DNA of 64,000 nt from Rhynchopus sp. YZ270_cl-10 (lineage: Eukaryota > Euglenozoa > Diplonemea > Diplonemida > Diplonemidae): positions 1,322,501 through 1,386,500 of the forward strand of contig OZ037850.1 of NCBI GenBank assembly GCA_964035575.1, read 5' to 3'. The notes beneath the pieces were generated by a model. That model saw only the letters and a list, made by a program, of their open reading frames with translations, did not search any database and had not been told where the DNA came from. Positions 21,041 through 32,100 of the stretch are shown piece after piece. The translations under genes were made by a program, and so were the position numbers. Numbering within the stretch: the stretch's first letter is position 1; each line of letters opens with the position of its first letter.

Positions 21041-22416
21041 TAGGGGGGCGGATTGCTAACGTTTTTTATGTAATTTTTATTATTTTTTCGCCGGTGGGCC
21101 ATTTCAGTGGTGACCCACACGCTGTGCCACCCCAAAAATGGGTTTCCGGGGGTTTTTGGGGGGTTTTGCGGCAAAAAACGTGAAAAAACGAAAAAAAATG
21201 CCGTTTTATTGGTGTTTTCATGATTTTGTACTGTATACAGCCTATGATTGGAGGAATTTGACATATTTGACTCAATATTTCAAACCAAGATCGGTTCGAA
21301 GGGTCCAAAAGGGTGCAGCTCGTCGAAATCAGGCCCACAGGACCCCCAGGAGTACGATTTCCACCGGAGAGTGACCCCAAGAGGCCTCTGGCGGCCTTAA
21401 TTTGTCATTTTCTGCCTTCCCCCCACACTCGTGCATTTCGATGCGCAGCTGAAGCACTTCATCAGGACACGCATGCACACACCCCTGATCCACTCTGCAT
21501 CCGCGAACCTCCTCACGAACTCAGCAGCATCCTCAGACGCTTTTTGTGAGTGGGAGGCCGTTTTTTTATTTGTTACGCCTGTCAGGGGAGGAGAAGGTGG
21601 GCAGTGAGGGGGGAGGGGAGAGGGGGGTACTTTACACGCATACGCACGGGTTCAGGGGGTGATATTCGACTCAATATTTCAAACCAAGATCGGTTCGAGG
21701 GGCCCAAAAGGGTGCAGCTCGTCGAAACCAGGCCCACAGGACCCCCAGGAGTACGATTTCCACCGGAGAGTGGCCCCAAGAGGCCTCTGGTGGCCCTAAT
21801 TTGGCATTTTTTAGCCCACAACCGGCCCTACCCCCCTCTCTGGGGGGGAGGGCAATTTTTCACTCCTTTTCCCCATTTCTGGTGCTTCTAAGTCCTCCAA
21901 AGGGTAAAAAACCGGTTCCGTTGGGTCCGCGGACCATTTTTGGGGGGGGTATGTACCCAAATTTGTACCATACCCTACTTTAGGTGATGGTCATGGGCAA
22001 AGTCACGGAGAGGACAGGCACCGGACAAGCACTGGACAGGCACTTTTTTTGACTCCAAAATTCAAAAAAAATCATTTGTAAGTGGTCCAGAAGTCTGTTC
22101 GTCGTTGAAATCAGGTCCACAGGACCCCTGGGACCCGATTTGCACCAGAGAGTCACCCAAATAGACCTCTGGTGATCCAAAAAACTCAATTTTTTTGCTA
22201 AAAAACCACTTTTGCCCATTTTGGGGGGAAAGTCCATTTTTCACTAATTTTCCCCATTTTGGGTATTTCTGAGCCCACCAAAGTGTAAAAAAATGGTTTC
22301 ATTGGATCCTCCGAACATTTTTGGGGTGGGTATGTGTCTAGTTTTCCACGGGAAACGAGTTTCTATGTTGCAAAAAATTTTTATTTCACTTTTTGTGAGG
22401 ACAATCCGCCCCCCTA
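21041..22416. mobile_element. TAGGGG-type inverted-repeat element T2 in a poly-C tract
   Basis: Ends TAGGGGGGCGGATTG and CAATCCGCCCCCCTA. Both flanks are C-runs of 21 bases (21020-21040 and 22417-22437). The inside holds three related copies of one non-coding repeat (about 21270-21405, 21655-21985 and a diverged one at 22070-22330), recognisable by CAAGATCGGTTCGA and CAGGCCCACAGGACCCC. A further copy sits in T3 at 61545-61880. No transposase. Confidence 0.7.
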
Positions 22417-22850
22417 CCCCCCCCCCCCCCCCCCCCCTCACTCCCAACCCCCCCACCTAACGTTAGCTTCTCAAGCTGTAGGATCCACCTTGCGTGGAAG
22501 AAACCAGTGCAGTTATATTGATCTGAGTTGCGAGCGGTACTCTAGAGTTATAGTGGGGGAGAAGGTGTGTGCGTGGGATTGTGGGATTGTGTAAGATGAA
22601 TACCCTGAGGGGGCTGATTTCATCTTCACGATTTTTTTTAATAGTACGTCTGCCAGAGTACGGTGAGGCGTTTGTTTATTTTTCTTCTTTTTGTTTTTTG
22701 TTTTTCATATGCAGGTACACACGGGGCCTCTTTCATTAGTAGGTTTGTTCGTGACGCGTTGTGCTGCATGTACGTTATCAGCCATTTATTGATCAGTTCA
22801 AGAAAGTTGTGGAATCTGTTGCCGTACAATCTTCACTTTATTCATATTTT

Positions 22851-22885
22851 AAGGTGACTAAGCAACGCGAGGCTTAGGATTCTTA
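22851..22885 (+). ncRNA. Recurrent hairpin H4
   Basis: AAGGTGACTAAGC, loop AACGCGAG, GCTTAGGATTCTT, then ATAAACTTTTC and a T-run ending AAAAG. Confidence 0.55.
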
Positions 22886-23326
22886 TAAACTTTTCTTTTT
22901 TTTTAAAAGAGGCTTGTGTCCTTCCTGCCTTCCTTTCTTAACGGATGTGTGTGTGTTTGATAACAGGGGTACCTAGACATATTCTTGCGCAGAATATGGC
23001 CCCAATGTGTGTGTGTGTGTGTGTGTGCAGGGGCGGCACATCCATCTTTCAAGTTTTTTTTTCTTCTTTTTTAACAACCCGCGGCAAAACGTTACCCCCC
23101 TTCGTCACCAATTTCCCATCCTTTTGCAAGGTTCTCGGAATTGCCAGGACGAAATTAATCCGTATGTGTGGCCAAATCCATCGTTATTTTTTTCCAAAAA
23201 AAACCCTTGCGAAACGACACTTCCATCAGAAGCAAAGGTTTATTGTGTTCACCCAGCCAACCGCTTTGCCTTACGGTACAGAAATAAGACGTTGTCTTAC
23301 CCAAGAACGACGCCATATCTGTAAAT

Positions 23327-23402
23327 CAGGGGCTTATATAGGGAAAAACCTGGGTCAGATTTGATTCAAACGAAACCCCCCAAAAACCTATATAAGCCCC
23401 TG
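23327..23402. mobile_element. 76-bp MITE with perfect 8-bp target duplication
   Basis: Terminal inverted repeats CAGGGGCTTATATAGG/CCTATATAAGCCCCTG (16 bp, perfect), flanked by CTGTAAAT on both sides (23319-23326 and 23403-23410). This is a complete, probably young hAT-type MITE. Confidence 0.9.
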
Positions 23403-24752
23403 CTGTAAATGCAAAAAGAAAAAAATACATCGCGTCCTCTGTCAATCCTGTCAGAGGACGTTGCCAGTGTGGGCTTGCTCTTGTCTCATCTTTATCCCCG
23501 CTAAGATCCTGATCCCTCTTGGTTTTTTTTTTACCCCGTCTTACGTTTTTTTTTTTGTTTTTTTGCGCAAAGTATTTTCCAGAGAGCTGCAGTCCTTACG
23601 TCTGTTTGTATTCATAAAAGGCTGTCCGTTCGTCAACCTTCTTCATATTTTTTTTTGCACCAGTTTCTGTAAAATGAGTCATTATGACGTGTCAACTCTC
23701 ATATTTGTAATGAAAGCGTGGTGTCAATGAGGCACATTCATCTGTAAAACCCCTCTCCCCCTGCTAAATTCCGACCGAAAAAAAAAATGCTTTTAAAAAA
23801 CCCCTCATTCAGGGTTAATTCGCTTAATTCGCTACCCAATCCCCTACCCCCCGGAGTTGATTATTCAAAGAGAAAAAATCCCTCTTTTTTTTCTCCTCTC
23901 AAACTGTCCCTTTGAGGTTCGCTTTCCTCCAGAGGCTGGGAATGTCGTTGGACACAGATCCATGGCTGCCCCCTCATTCTGGAACCTCTGTGGTAAAATC
24001 AACGTTTGGCAAGCCTGGCTCATGATACAGGTTTCACACGGGGTTGGTGTTACGGACAACCATAAAAAACATGTCAAGGACAGCCAATCGGTAGCAACGA
24101 CGGGCGGTGTGCACAAATGGCAGGGACGTAATCAGTGCAAGCTGATATATGTCAAGGACATGTCAATAATAGGCCCCCTCCGGAACACCAGGGGTAAAAG
24201 AAATACAACACAACCAATAGAAACAGAGATGATGTTCCCCACAATCATAGTTTCCCACAGTTCTTTTTTTTTTTCTCTTTCATAGTGGGCTGCTAAGAGA
24301 GCGGCAACTCACGCACGAAAACCATGTTTACATCCATATTTCGTTGCAGGAGAAAGGGGGGGGAAAAAAAACTGATTGGTACACCATTGAAAGGAAAATT
24401 TGATATTCCTGACCCTATCTATTCAAGAGGCTTTCCCAACCCTCACCATTTTCTTTTTGAAAGATGTGTGTGTTCGCAAAACTCATTTTTCTCTTGATGA
24501 GGGTGAGAGATTTAGTCCTCTTTCCGAATTGTTTTCCCTCCCTATGTTCTCAACTTCTTTCAATACTTCGGGGGTACATTTTTAGCACCCTCTATACATT
24601 CTGTTCGTCAGAAAAGAATGTATATGAAACAATGCTTCGGTGTATGATCTCAAAGGCTTGGCGTGGGGGGGGGGGGGGGGGGGAAAGTGAGTGGAGATTG
24701 CACAACTGTGGTAACACAACCGAGGCAATTACTCCAACAATATTTTTTTTAA

Positions 24753-26122
24753 CCCTTTAGACCCCAGATGGACATATATGTCCAAGCAAATCCCGACGAG
24801 CAATGGGAAAAGTTCTACTCATTTTCGTAAAAACATTTTTTATATTTTGAAAGATTTTGCGCTGATCTTTCAAAAGAAGCAAGAATCGAAAAGTTTTGTG
24901 CATCGGGTATATACTTGGATGCTGGGGGGAAGGCGGGACCGCCACGGAAAATCATGTTTTTTGACCAACACCCCCTGAAATAACCCTCCTAATACCACTA
25001 GGCGATTACTGGGGTTCTACTCATTTTCAGAAAAACATTTTTTTATATTTTGAAAGATTTTTCACCGATCTTTCAAAATACGCCATCTAAGAACACTTTT
25101 ATGCATCTGGGTTTTCCTTGGATGCCGGGGAGCGCGAAAAAGTACTGAAAAAAGGTCACTTTTCAGAGCCTCCATGTGATCAAAAATTTTCTACTCGTTT
25201 TCGTGAAAACACTTTTTTTTTGTGGAAAGATTTCGTTCGCATCTTTCAAAATACGCAAAAATCGAAAACTTTATTGCATCTGTGATATCCTCGGATTTTG
25301 GTGAGATTTTACCACCAAAATCATGGATTTTGGCGTTGCTAAGGTCGTAAGGCTAGTAGGGTTGATAAGTAGGGTTCTACTCATTTTCGGGAAAAGATTT
25401 TCACATTTTTGGAAAGATTTGATGTCAAATCTGTCAAAAGAAGCAAGAATCGAAAACTTTTGTGCGTCTGAGTGCACTTTGGAAGTCCGTGAGAACCTCC
25501 ACCAAAATCACTGTTTTTTCTGACTATCCTTTGCCTTATTACCACCCAAAACACACTATAAACCGGGTTTTCACTATTTTTTCGTATTTTAGGGTGCTTT
25601 TTTTGTGAATTTTCGGCACACAGGGTCGTTCTGACCCATTCTGGGGGTGTTTCGGGCTTGTAGATGCCCAAAAACGTGAAAAAAATGCACTTTTACGTTG
25701 TGTAGTGGTGTTTCAGTGTAAATCGTTAGGGAAATCGATTTTTAGACATGCTGCTAACAGAGCTACACTCATCTAAGTTGGGTTCTACTAGGACTTTTTG
25801 CTCGATTTTTTTTTCTTTGAAAAGATTTTGTGGCGAATCTTTCAAATAAAGCAGTTTTTGGGCGGCAATAATTTACTAGGGTTGTCTCGGCAGGTAGAGA
25901 GAGTAAAAATCAAAAAGGTCAATTTTATGCTCACCTCATTTTGGGGATAACATTTTTTTTCGAAAAAAACTTAAAAAAATGGAATTGAAAGCCGTGTTCA
26001 AAATCTTTCAATTGCGGCCAGGTACGATCAAAAAATTGCATCTGGGGTCCCTTTACCGGTTGGAGAGCCCCAAAAACCAAAACTCAAAAGTGGGTCCAAA
26101 AAACGGCTTGGGGTCTAAAGGG
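24753..26122. mobile_element. piggyBac-like non-autonomous element with internal hairpin array
   Basis: Ends CCCTTTAGACCCCA and TGGGGTCTAAAGGG, flanked on both sides by TTAA (24749-24752, 26123-26126), the hallmark of piggyBac. Just inside the left end lies the palindrome GGACATATATGTCC. The body, 1370 bp, is a degenerate tandem array of about five units, each with a hairpin of the type GAAAGAT...ATCTTTC followed by AAGCAAGAATCGAAAA. No transposase. Confidence 0.85.
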
Positions 26123-27893
26123 TTAAAAAAAGTTATTCTTTAGGGAGGAGGACCTGCCTCTGGTACCTTCTGTCTTGATGTCTTTTGCGGGATGTGTGTG
26201 CACAATAGTCACATTCATTTTCAAGCTTTCTTTTACGGTGACTTTTCCGTGAGAAGCTTTGAGGCTCATTTTACCCGCAAACCTCTTTTTGTAGATGTAT
26301 CGAGCCGTTTCCCTCATACAATCTCGTTTTTTGTTTGGTACAGCCGTTCATGTACCAAGGTACACTGTCACGAGAGGGCTTTGTATTTCAACTCATTTTT
26401 AGTTCCCTTTTTAGGTGTGTGTACCACCAAAGAGGCTATCTGCTAAGATTTTATTGGTGGCCAATGCACCGTTTATTGTACAAAAAAAATGGAACGTAAA
26501 TTTGGACCGTACTTAAGTTAGGACTTTCTGGTATTTTTGATAACTTTGTACCCCAATTTTGCACGTTTACAGTAAATTTTATGTTGTTTAAAGGCGACGA
26601 AGCACGAGAGGGCTTAGGTTCATCTTAAATAAACTTTTGTTTCCCTCAAGACATCCCCGTTTTTTGTTTTGATTTTTTTTCTCTCTCAAACATTCTCGGA
26701 GGATTCTTGCTGATCAGTTTTTTTTAAAAACCCAGAATCGGGGGAGAATTAAAGGGGTTTTTTTTGGGTATGGGAAAGGGAATGGTTGGATTATGTGATG
26801 TATTTTTTATCAAAAAACTTCAAATTGCAGCTAGACGTGCTCTATCATGCATGACAGGGCCTATTCGTCTTATAGGTGTTTTCTGATACATTCTGACGAT
26901 AAAATACATCAAAATACAGGACCATTCGACAAGGGCAGGTTATGTAAGACCTACCGTTTGTATATTTACTACCATGTGTACCCACCAGTGTGTTGTGTTT
27001 CCATTTGTTTCTTTTTTTTTTTTTTTAATATGTGGCAAGGGCAGCCCAGTGTTTAAAGGTCGAGGGGGATCTTTGGGGCAGGGGAGTCACTCTGTGACTC
27101 CCCCTTCGAAAATGTGACCCCCTTTTATTTCATTCAGAGTTTTGAAATGACATTTTTAACTCTGACATGATCAGATGCTATTGCTCTTAAAGTTGCAGTG
27201 TGGGAGTGTTTTTTTTTTTCTTTTTCTTTTCCTTTTTTTTTTTTTTTTTTTTTTTTGATCGAAAGAAGGATGACACCTGACGGCATATCACCTACAATAG
27301 TGATTAAAATTTTAAAATCACAAGCAGATAAAACCGCAAGGAGTTTCGTTCCAAACTAGGTGGAACAGAACCACAACAAGAGTGTATGTGTGTGTGACAC
27401 CAGGTGTGGGTTATCCCTAGCATTGAGGGATACATCCCATAAGGTGTGTGTCTGTGTGATCACAGAAGCATTTATACGTTACCAAGGCAAACCCTCAATG
27501 AGGTTGTTTCTGCCATTTAAAGCCAGATAATTGCAGTGGAACTGATACAAAAGGAGGAGAGGGGGAAATTTGGCAACTACATTATTCCAACAAAGTTCGC
27601 AATATTCATTGAAAAATCTAGCCTGACATTGAGCACGGAACCTACTTCCAAGGTGGGCGGTTGTCGACAAAAAAAAAAGGGGTGTTTGGTGTGGAATACA
27701 TTGTCCTTTGACAGCGGTGTTCTACAAACCACTCTCCCCAGTGGGCAACGAGGAAGAAAGAAAAGAAAAAAAAGAACGGAAAGTGTGTTCCCCCTACCAA
27801 AAATTGTTTGATGCAAAATAGTCGCCGTACCCTACCAAGGGGGCTGTGGCTTTTCTTTACTCTAGCTCCCTTTGTTTGTTTTGACCGATTTTT
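26123..27893. other. Intergenic stretch
   Basis: AT-rich. Holds hairpin H5 (26591-26626), variant hairpins with ATGTG stems (26195-26222) and a CACGAGAGGGC motif (about 26370), a perfect GGGGAGTCAC/GTGACTCCCC hairpin (27081-27103), and long T-runs. No gene. Confidence 0.5.
26591..26626 (+). ncRNA. Recurrent hairpin H5
   Basis: AAGGCGACGAAGC, loop ACGAGAG, GGCTTAGGTTCATCTT, then AAATAAACTTTTG. Confidence 0.5.
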
Positions 27894-28385
27894 TTGAAGC
27901 CTGGTTGGATGAGTGGAGCCACCCGAGGGTGGCTCCACTATACTACACACGTCTATGTGATGCCGGAGTTACTCCGTGCAATCGTCATTGCCAGTCGGGT
28001 GGAGGCAGCGGCGCTGGCTTCGCAGGCCTTGCAAGGCGTCTTTACCTTGGCAGTGGAGGTGCGTATCTTGGGTGCTGCTCGCACCAACATCAATGAGCGT
28101 TGCTGCCCTGCGGTGTCACATCCTGAGTCACGTCCTGTGGCGGTAGTGCCGACCTCAGTCTCCTTCAGCACGGTGGGCCCCTCTACCCCAAACTTCAGCT
28201 AGCGCACAGCTACGCAAAGTCCATGGCAGCCTCCATCATGTACATAGCTGCTGTGTGGCTCCTCATCCGTCGTCACCGCATCGACAAGCTCGTGAGTCCG
28301 AGCCAGAGACTCATAGTCGTGTGTAGGGAGAGGGCAAGCCCTCTCCCATCCAATGAAGTGCAGAAAGTGTTTTATTTTTACCCCT
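27894..28385 (+). pseudogene. Coding-like GC-rich island, unrecognised
   Basis: A sharply GC-rich block in AT-rich surroundings. A + frame at 27894-28202 includes LLRAIVIASRVEAAALASQA; another frame at 28125-28390 includes YPKLQLAHSYAKSMAASIMY and a possible membrane-like helix. The two frames do not connect simply, so this may be two exons, a gene remnant, or a captured fragment. It is bracketed by two perfect hairpins (27912-27939 and 28326-28347). I do not recognise the family. Confidence 0.3.
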
Positions 28386-29164
28386 TAAAAAAGGTTGGCT
28401 GCTGTGCTGTAAAAGCATAGACAGTGCTCAAATTCCCTGAGTTCTCTCAAACATGATGTGTTTTTTTTGTTTATATTTTATTGTGTGTTATTCGCTATTT
28501 TGTTCAAAAGGGGGCAAAAACTGTCATTTTTGTTGTTTTTTTTTCTTCCCCTGCTTACTGTTTAACTGAAGTAGTAAGAAAATGAATTTGTTGTTTTTTG
28601 TTTTTGTTTTGATTTGCAAAAAAACGCTGCAAAGATGTCCACAAGAAGCAGTACCCACTCTACAGTCTACTGCAGGAGCAATACACACAAAAACCGGACT
28701 ATCACAACAGTTTTCAAAAAAAAAATAATAAATGACCCCCACACAACACAAAATACGGCAACGAAAGCAGCAAAAATTTTTAAAAAAAGACACTGATGCA
28801 TAGGGTATTCCCCCCCCCTAAATTTGCTCTATATACGCACCCCCCACCCCCCCTTTTCCCGGAGTATCAGTGCCTGCGTCCTGCGTTTACACTATCAACT
28901 CCACCTTTTTTTACCCCAAACAACGGGATCAAAATTTGGGCAAAACAACGGAATATTTTTCCCCCATTTCCTCTCTCCCTCCTCCCCTCCCTCACCCCAC
29001 CACACCACACCACACCACATAAGGGCAATATTCTGTGCAAGAAGCCCTCACTAGGCATTAACCATAATAACACCACACCACACCCACCCTCAGGTGCATA
29101 TTGGGGTCCCCCCCACCCGACTCCACCATCACCATCACCACCCCCTCATCCCCACGCCAACTCA
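28386..29164 (+). other. Upstream region of the first receptor kinase gene
   Basis: AT-rich, then C/A-rich from about 28985. It carries a partial second-family motif (28866, CAGTGCCTGCGTCCTGCG) and a pyrimidine-rich stretch with CACCCTCAG ending at about 29093, a plausible acceptor before the start at 29165. The reading frame stays open upstream but is low-complexity and probably not translated. Confidence 0.45.
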
Positions 29165-32100
29165 ATGATACTACGACATTTGGCGTCTCCTCCCGGGCTG
29201 TTTTTGGTAGTTCTTCTTTGCGGGTTTTTTTGTGAATGTCGTGTGTTGGTGGAGCACGATACGTTCAGCAGCTCACAGTGTAAAGAGTACCGTAGTGTGG
29301 CTGTATTGGAGATCGCTGATGACGCTGCGTCTGCTGTGTATGCTGTAGGATGCGTGGAGGCGGGGGTGTTGCTAGTGAACTTCAGTTTTGGTGCGAGCCA
29401 GGGCCTCCGCAATGGCCTTCTTACAATCAGCCAGGCTGACACAGTGAGTACATTGCATTTAGGTGATGCTGGTATTCTCCATGCGTCTGCAGGGGTCGTC
29501 CAAACAGTTACCTCATTCAAAGTCGAAAAAAACGCCAATAATCTCCCAAGCGGGATCACCCCCGAAGCGCGTGTCGATTTCTCTTCTCTCCCTTACTCGA
29601 AATGCTTCAATTTTTATGCAAAAGGTGACACAATGTTGTTACAGTGCGAAACAACGCTACTTCGTGTCACACTTTCTTCAGGGTCGATTGCGGTTTTTTC
29701 AAACGGTGTGTTTAACTGTGTGGATGAGTCCAGAGGGTTGATGTTCATTTCGAAGGGGACGTCTTTGGAAACGCACAAGACGGCAGATGTTCTGTCTGGT
29801 GCATCGTCACCGCAAAGCAGTGTAACGCTTGATGCATCCGCTTTAGTGTGCACGGTGTCAGGGGAGGTGCTGTATGTCGGGGGGGAAGGATTCATTGGGG
29901 TCTACAAGATTGGCCTCCCGTCGACTCCGTTGGAGAAGGTTGCAGTGGAGTATACAGGGTGCTGTGGCGGGCTGAACGTTATGGCGATGGGGGTAGTAGG
30001 GGAGGCGCTTGTGGTGTCGACCTACCAAAAGCTGTGCCTTCTTGATGTGGGTCAGGGTCAGGCAGGGGTGTCGCTCGGGATTGCGTATTGTGAGGATGCT
30101 AAGTCTGGGCAGGGTTTCTGGCAGGTGCTTGCGTTGGGCAGCCTGCTTCTCACCGCAGATGGCAACAGGGTCACGCAATGGGAGATCCAGGGGGGCCATC
30201 TCAAGACCCTTGCGCCGCCTACATTGGTGCCAACGGGTATGCCGACAGCAGAGCCGGCAGCAAAGCCAACAGCAGAGCCAACAGCAGAGGCGACAACGGT
30301 GTCACCACCGACCCCAGCTCCCCCGACACCATCCCCACCGGTTCCGGTTCCGGTTCCGGTTCCCGCTAATGTGATATGGTGTGAAACGGACGCACTCTGC
30401 CAAATGTACGACGAATCGGCACACTGCAACTCTCATATCTGTGACTGTTCCTCTGAGTACGTGAGGGTAGAACAGACCGGGTTGTGTGGTGTGGAGCCTA
30501 ATGCATCGTTGTCTGCTTCCGTGCTTGTGCAGGTGATGTGGTCCGTACCATGTGATGAGTACGAGGCGGTGTTCGCGGAGAACATTAAATCCAGCTTAAA
30601 CGAGGTATTGGTGTCAAAGGACAGCGCAACACGGTTTTCATGCAATTCGCTTTTTATGCAGATTGATGTTGTGTTCACAGGGGTCGACCCGACGCTCAGC
30701 ACGCTCAAGGTGGACCAGCAGATCACGGAACACTACCCAGCAGAAACCAGCGGTGGAGACAGCTGGGGGCGCATGAAGCAAACCCTCGGCAACCCCGCGG
30801 CGTTTAACGTGCGCCTCATTGAGGTCTGCAGAAATGCATCCGTTTCGCTTGGGGTGTATGAGCTGGAAGGCTCGCAGAACGTACCGGTGTGCACACCGTT
30901 CGTCTGTGATGTCTCCTCGGGGTACACGCTCAACAACGGCATATGCGAGGCAGGCAAGGAGATGATACCTGGAGAGGACGGTGGTGTGTCGGTGGTGGCA
31001 ATATCGCTAGTGGTGGTGGGATCGGTGCTGGTCCTGATGATGGTGGTGGTGGTGTACAAACTTCTGCATCGCGGGAAGCCGTCGCAGGCCAAGGAGGCCT
31101 CGCAGTTTGTAGAGGTGCCGTTAATAGAACGGCCCGCGTCGTGCGCAGAGGCTTCTGAGCTGTCGGTGAACGGTGGGTCGACGCCACGACCGCAGGACCT
31201 TGCGTTCACATCCCCGCAGCAGTTCTCGTTGAGCCCGATCATGCAGCCATCGATCGCAACGCCAAACCAGTACAGCGCACCTGTCGTGTCCAATGCAGGC
31301 TCACCGCCGCTAGTGTTGTCTCCAGACAGTAAAGTGCCGTCGCTAGACCAGGCTCCGGCTCCTGCTCCTGCCGAGCCTGGCCCCTGGGAGTACGACCAAG
31401 CCCTGGATGCACTGTGCTTCGAGGATATGGACGAAATAGGCTTCGACACTGTGGCCACCTTGCGTGGCCCCATGGAGGGCAACAGGTCGCGAAGGATCGG
31501 TCCCCTGCACGAGCCTGCCCTCAAGCGGTGGTGCACGACGAAGCTGCTTGGGCGCGGGTCGTATGGTGTGGTGTACCTTGGGGAGCTGCAAGGGTTGGGG
31601 CGGCGGCTTGCGATGAAGCTGTGCAAACGGAAGTCTGAGGAGGAGGCGCAGGAGACGGCTGCGCAGGTTGAGATCTTCCGGAAGGTAGGGGTGCACAGGA
31701 ACGTGGTGTCCCTGCTGGATGTGGTGTATGTGTGCGACACGCATTCGTTGTGCATCTTCATGGAGTACGTGGACGGACCCACGCTGTCGACACTCGCACT
31801 CGCAGGACTCGACGAAGTAGAGGTGGCACGCATCATCCGCCAGGTAGTCTGCGGTCTGCACCACCTTCATTCAAACAGCCTCGTGCACAGAGACATCAAA
31901 GGCGAGAACGTTCTCCTCTCTGCCGACCGCTCTGTTGCGAAGCTCTGCGACTTTGGCTGCCTCAAGCAGATCAACGCCACAAACGCGACCATCATGCAAA
32001 CGCAGGGCAACACTCTTGCAGGTTCACCCGGGTGGATGGCTCCCGAGGTCCTGGACAACGGGCCAGAGTTTGTGAAGAGCGGGAAGCCTGCGGACATCTA

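Larger units (their letters stand above)
22417..24752. other. Intergenic stretch with hairpin, microsatellite and MITE
   Basis: Contains hairpin H4 (22851-22885), a (GT)n microsatellite (about 23006-23028), a perfect CGTCCTCTG/CAGAGGACG hairpin (23433-23460), the 76-bp MITE (23327-23402), and an 18-base G-run near 24665. A frame at 23857-24285 is open but low in coding character. No gene is supported. Confidence 0.5.

Noticed and set aside
22998-23028. Regulatory role for the GT microsatellite
   Set aside because: An ordinary dinucleotide run with no gene nearby.
24753-26122. CRISPR array reading of the hairpin units
   Set aside because: Units are degenerate, irregular in length and enclosed by piggyBac-type ends with TTAA.
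28796-29164. Extra 123 N-terminal residues on kinase 1
   Set aside because: The stretch is low-complexity (H, P, T rich) and would hide the signal peptide that begins at 29165.
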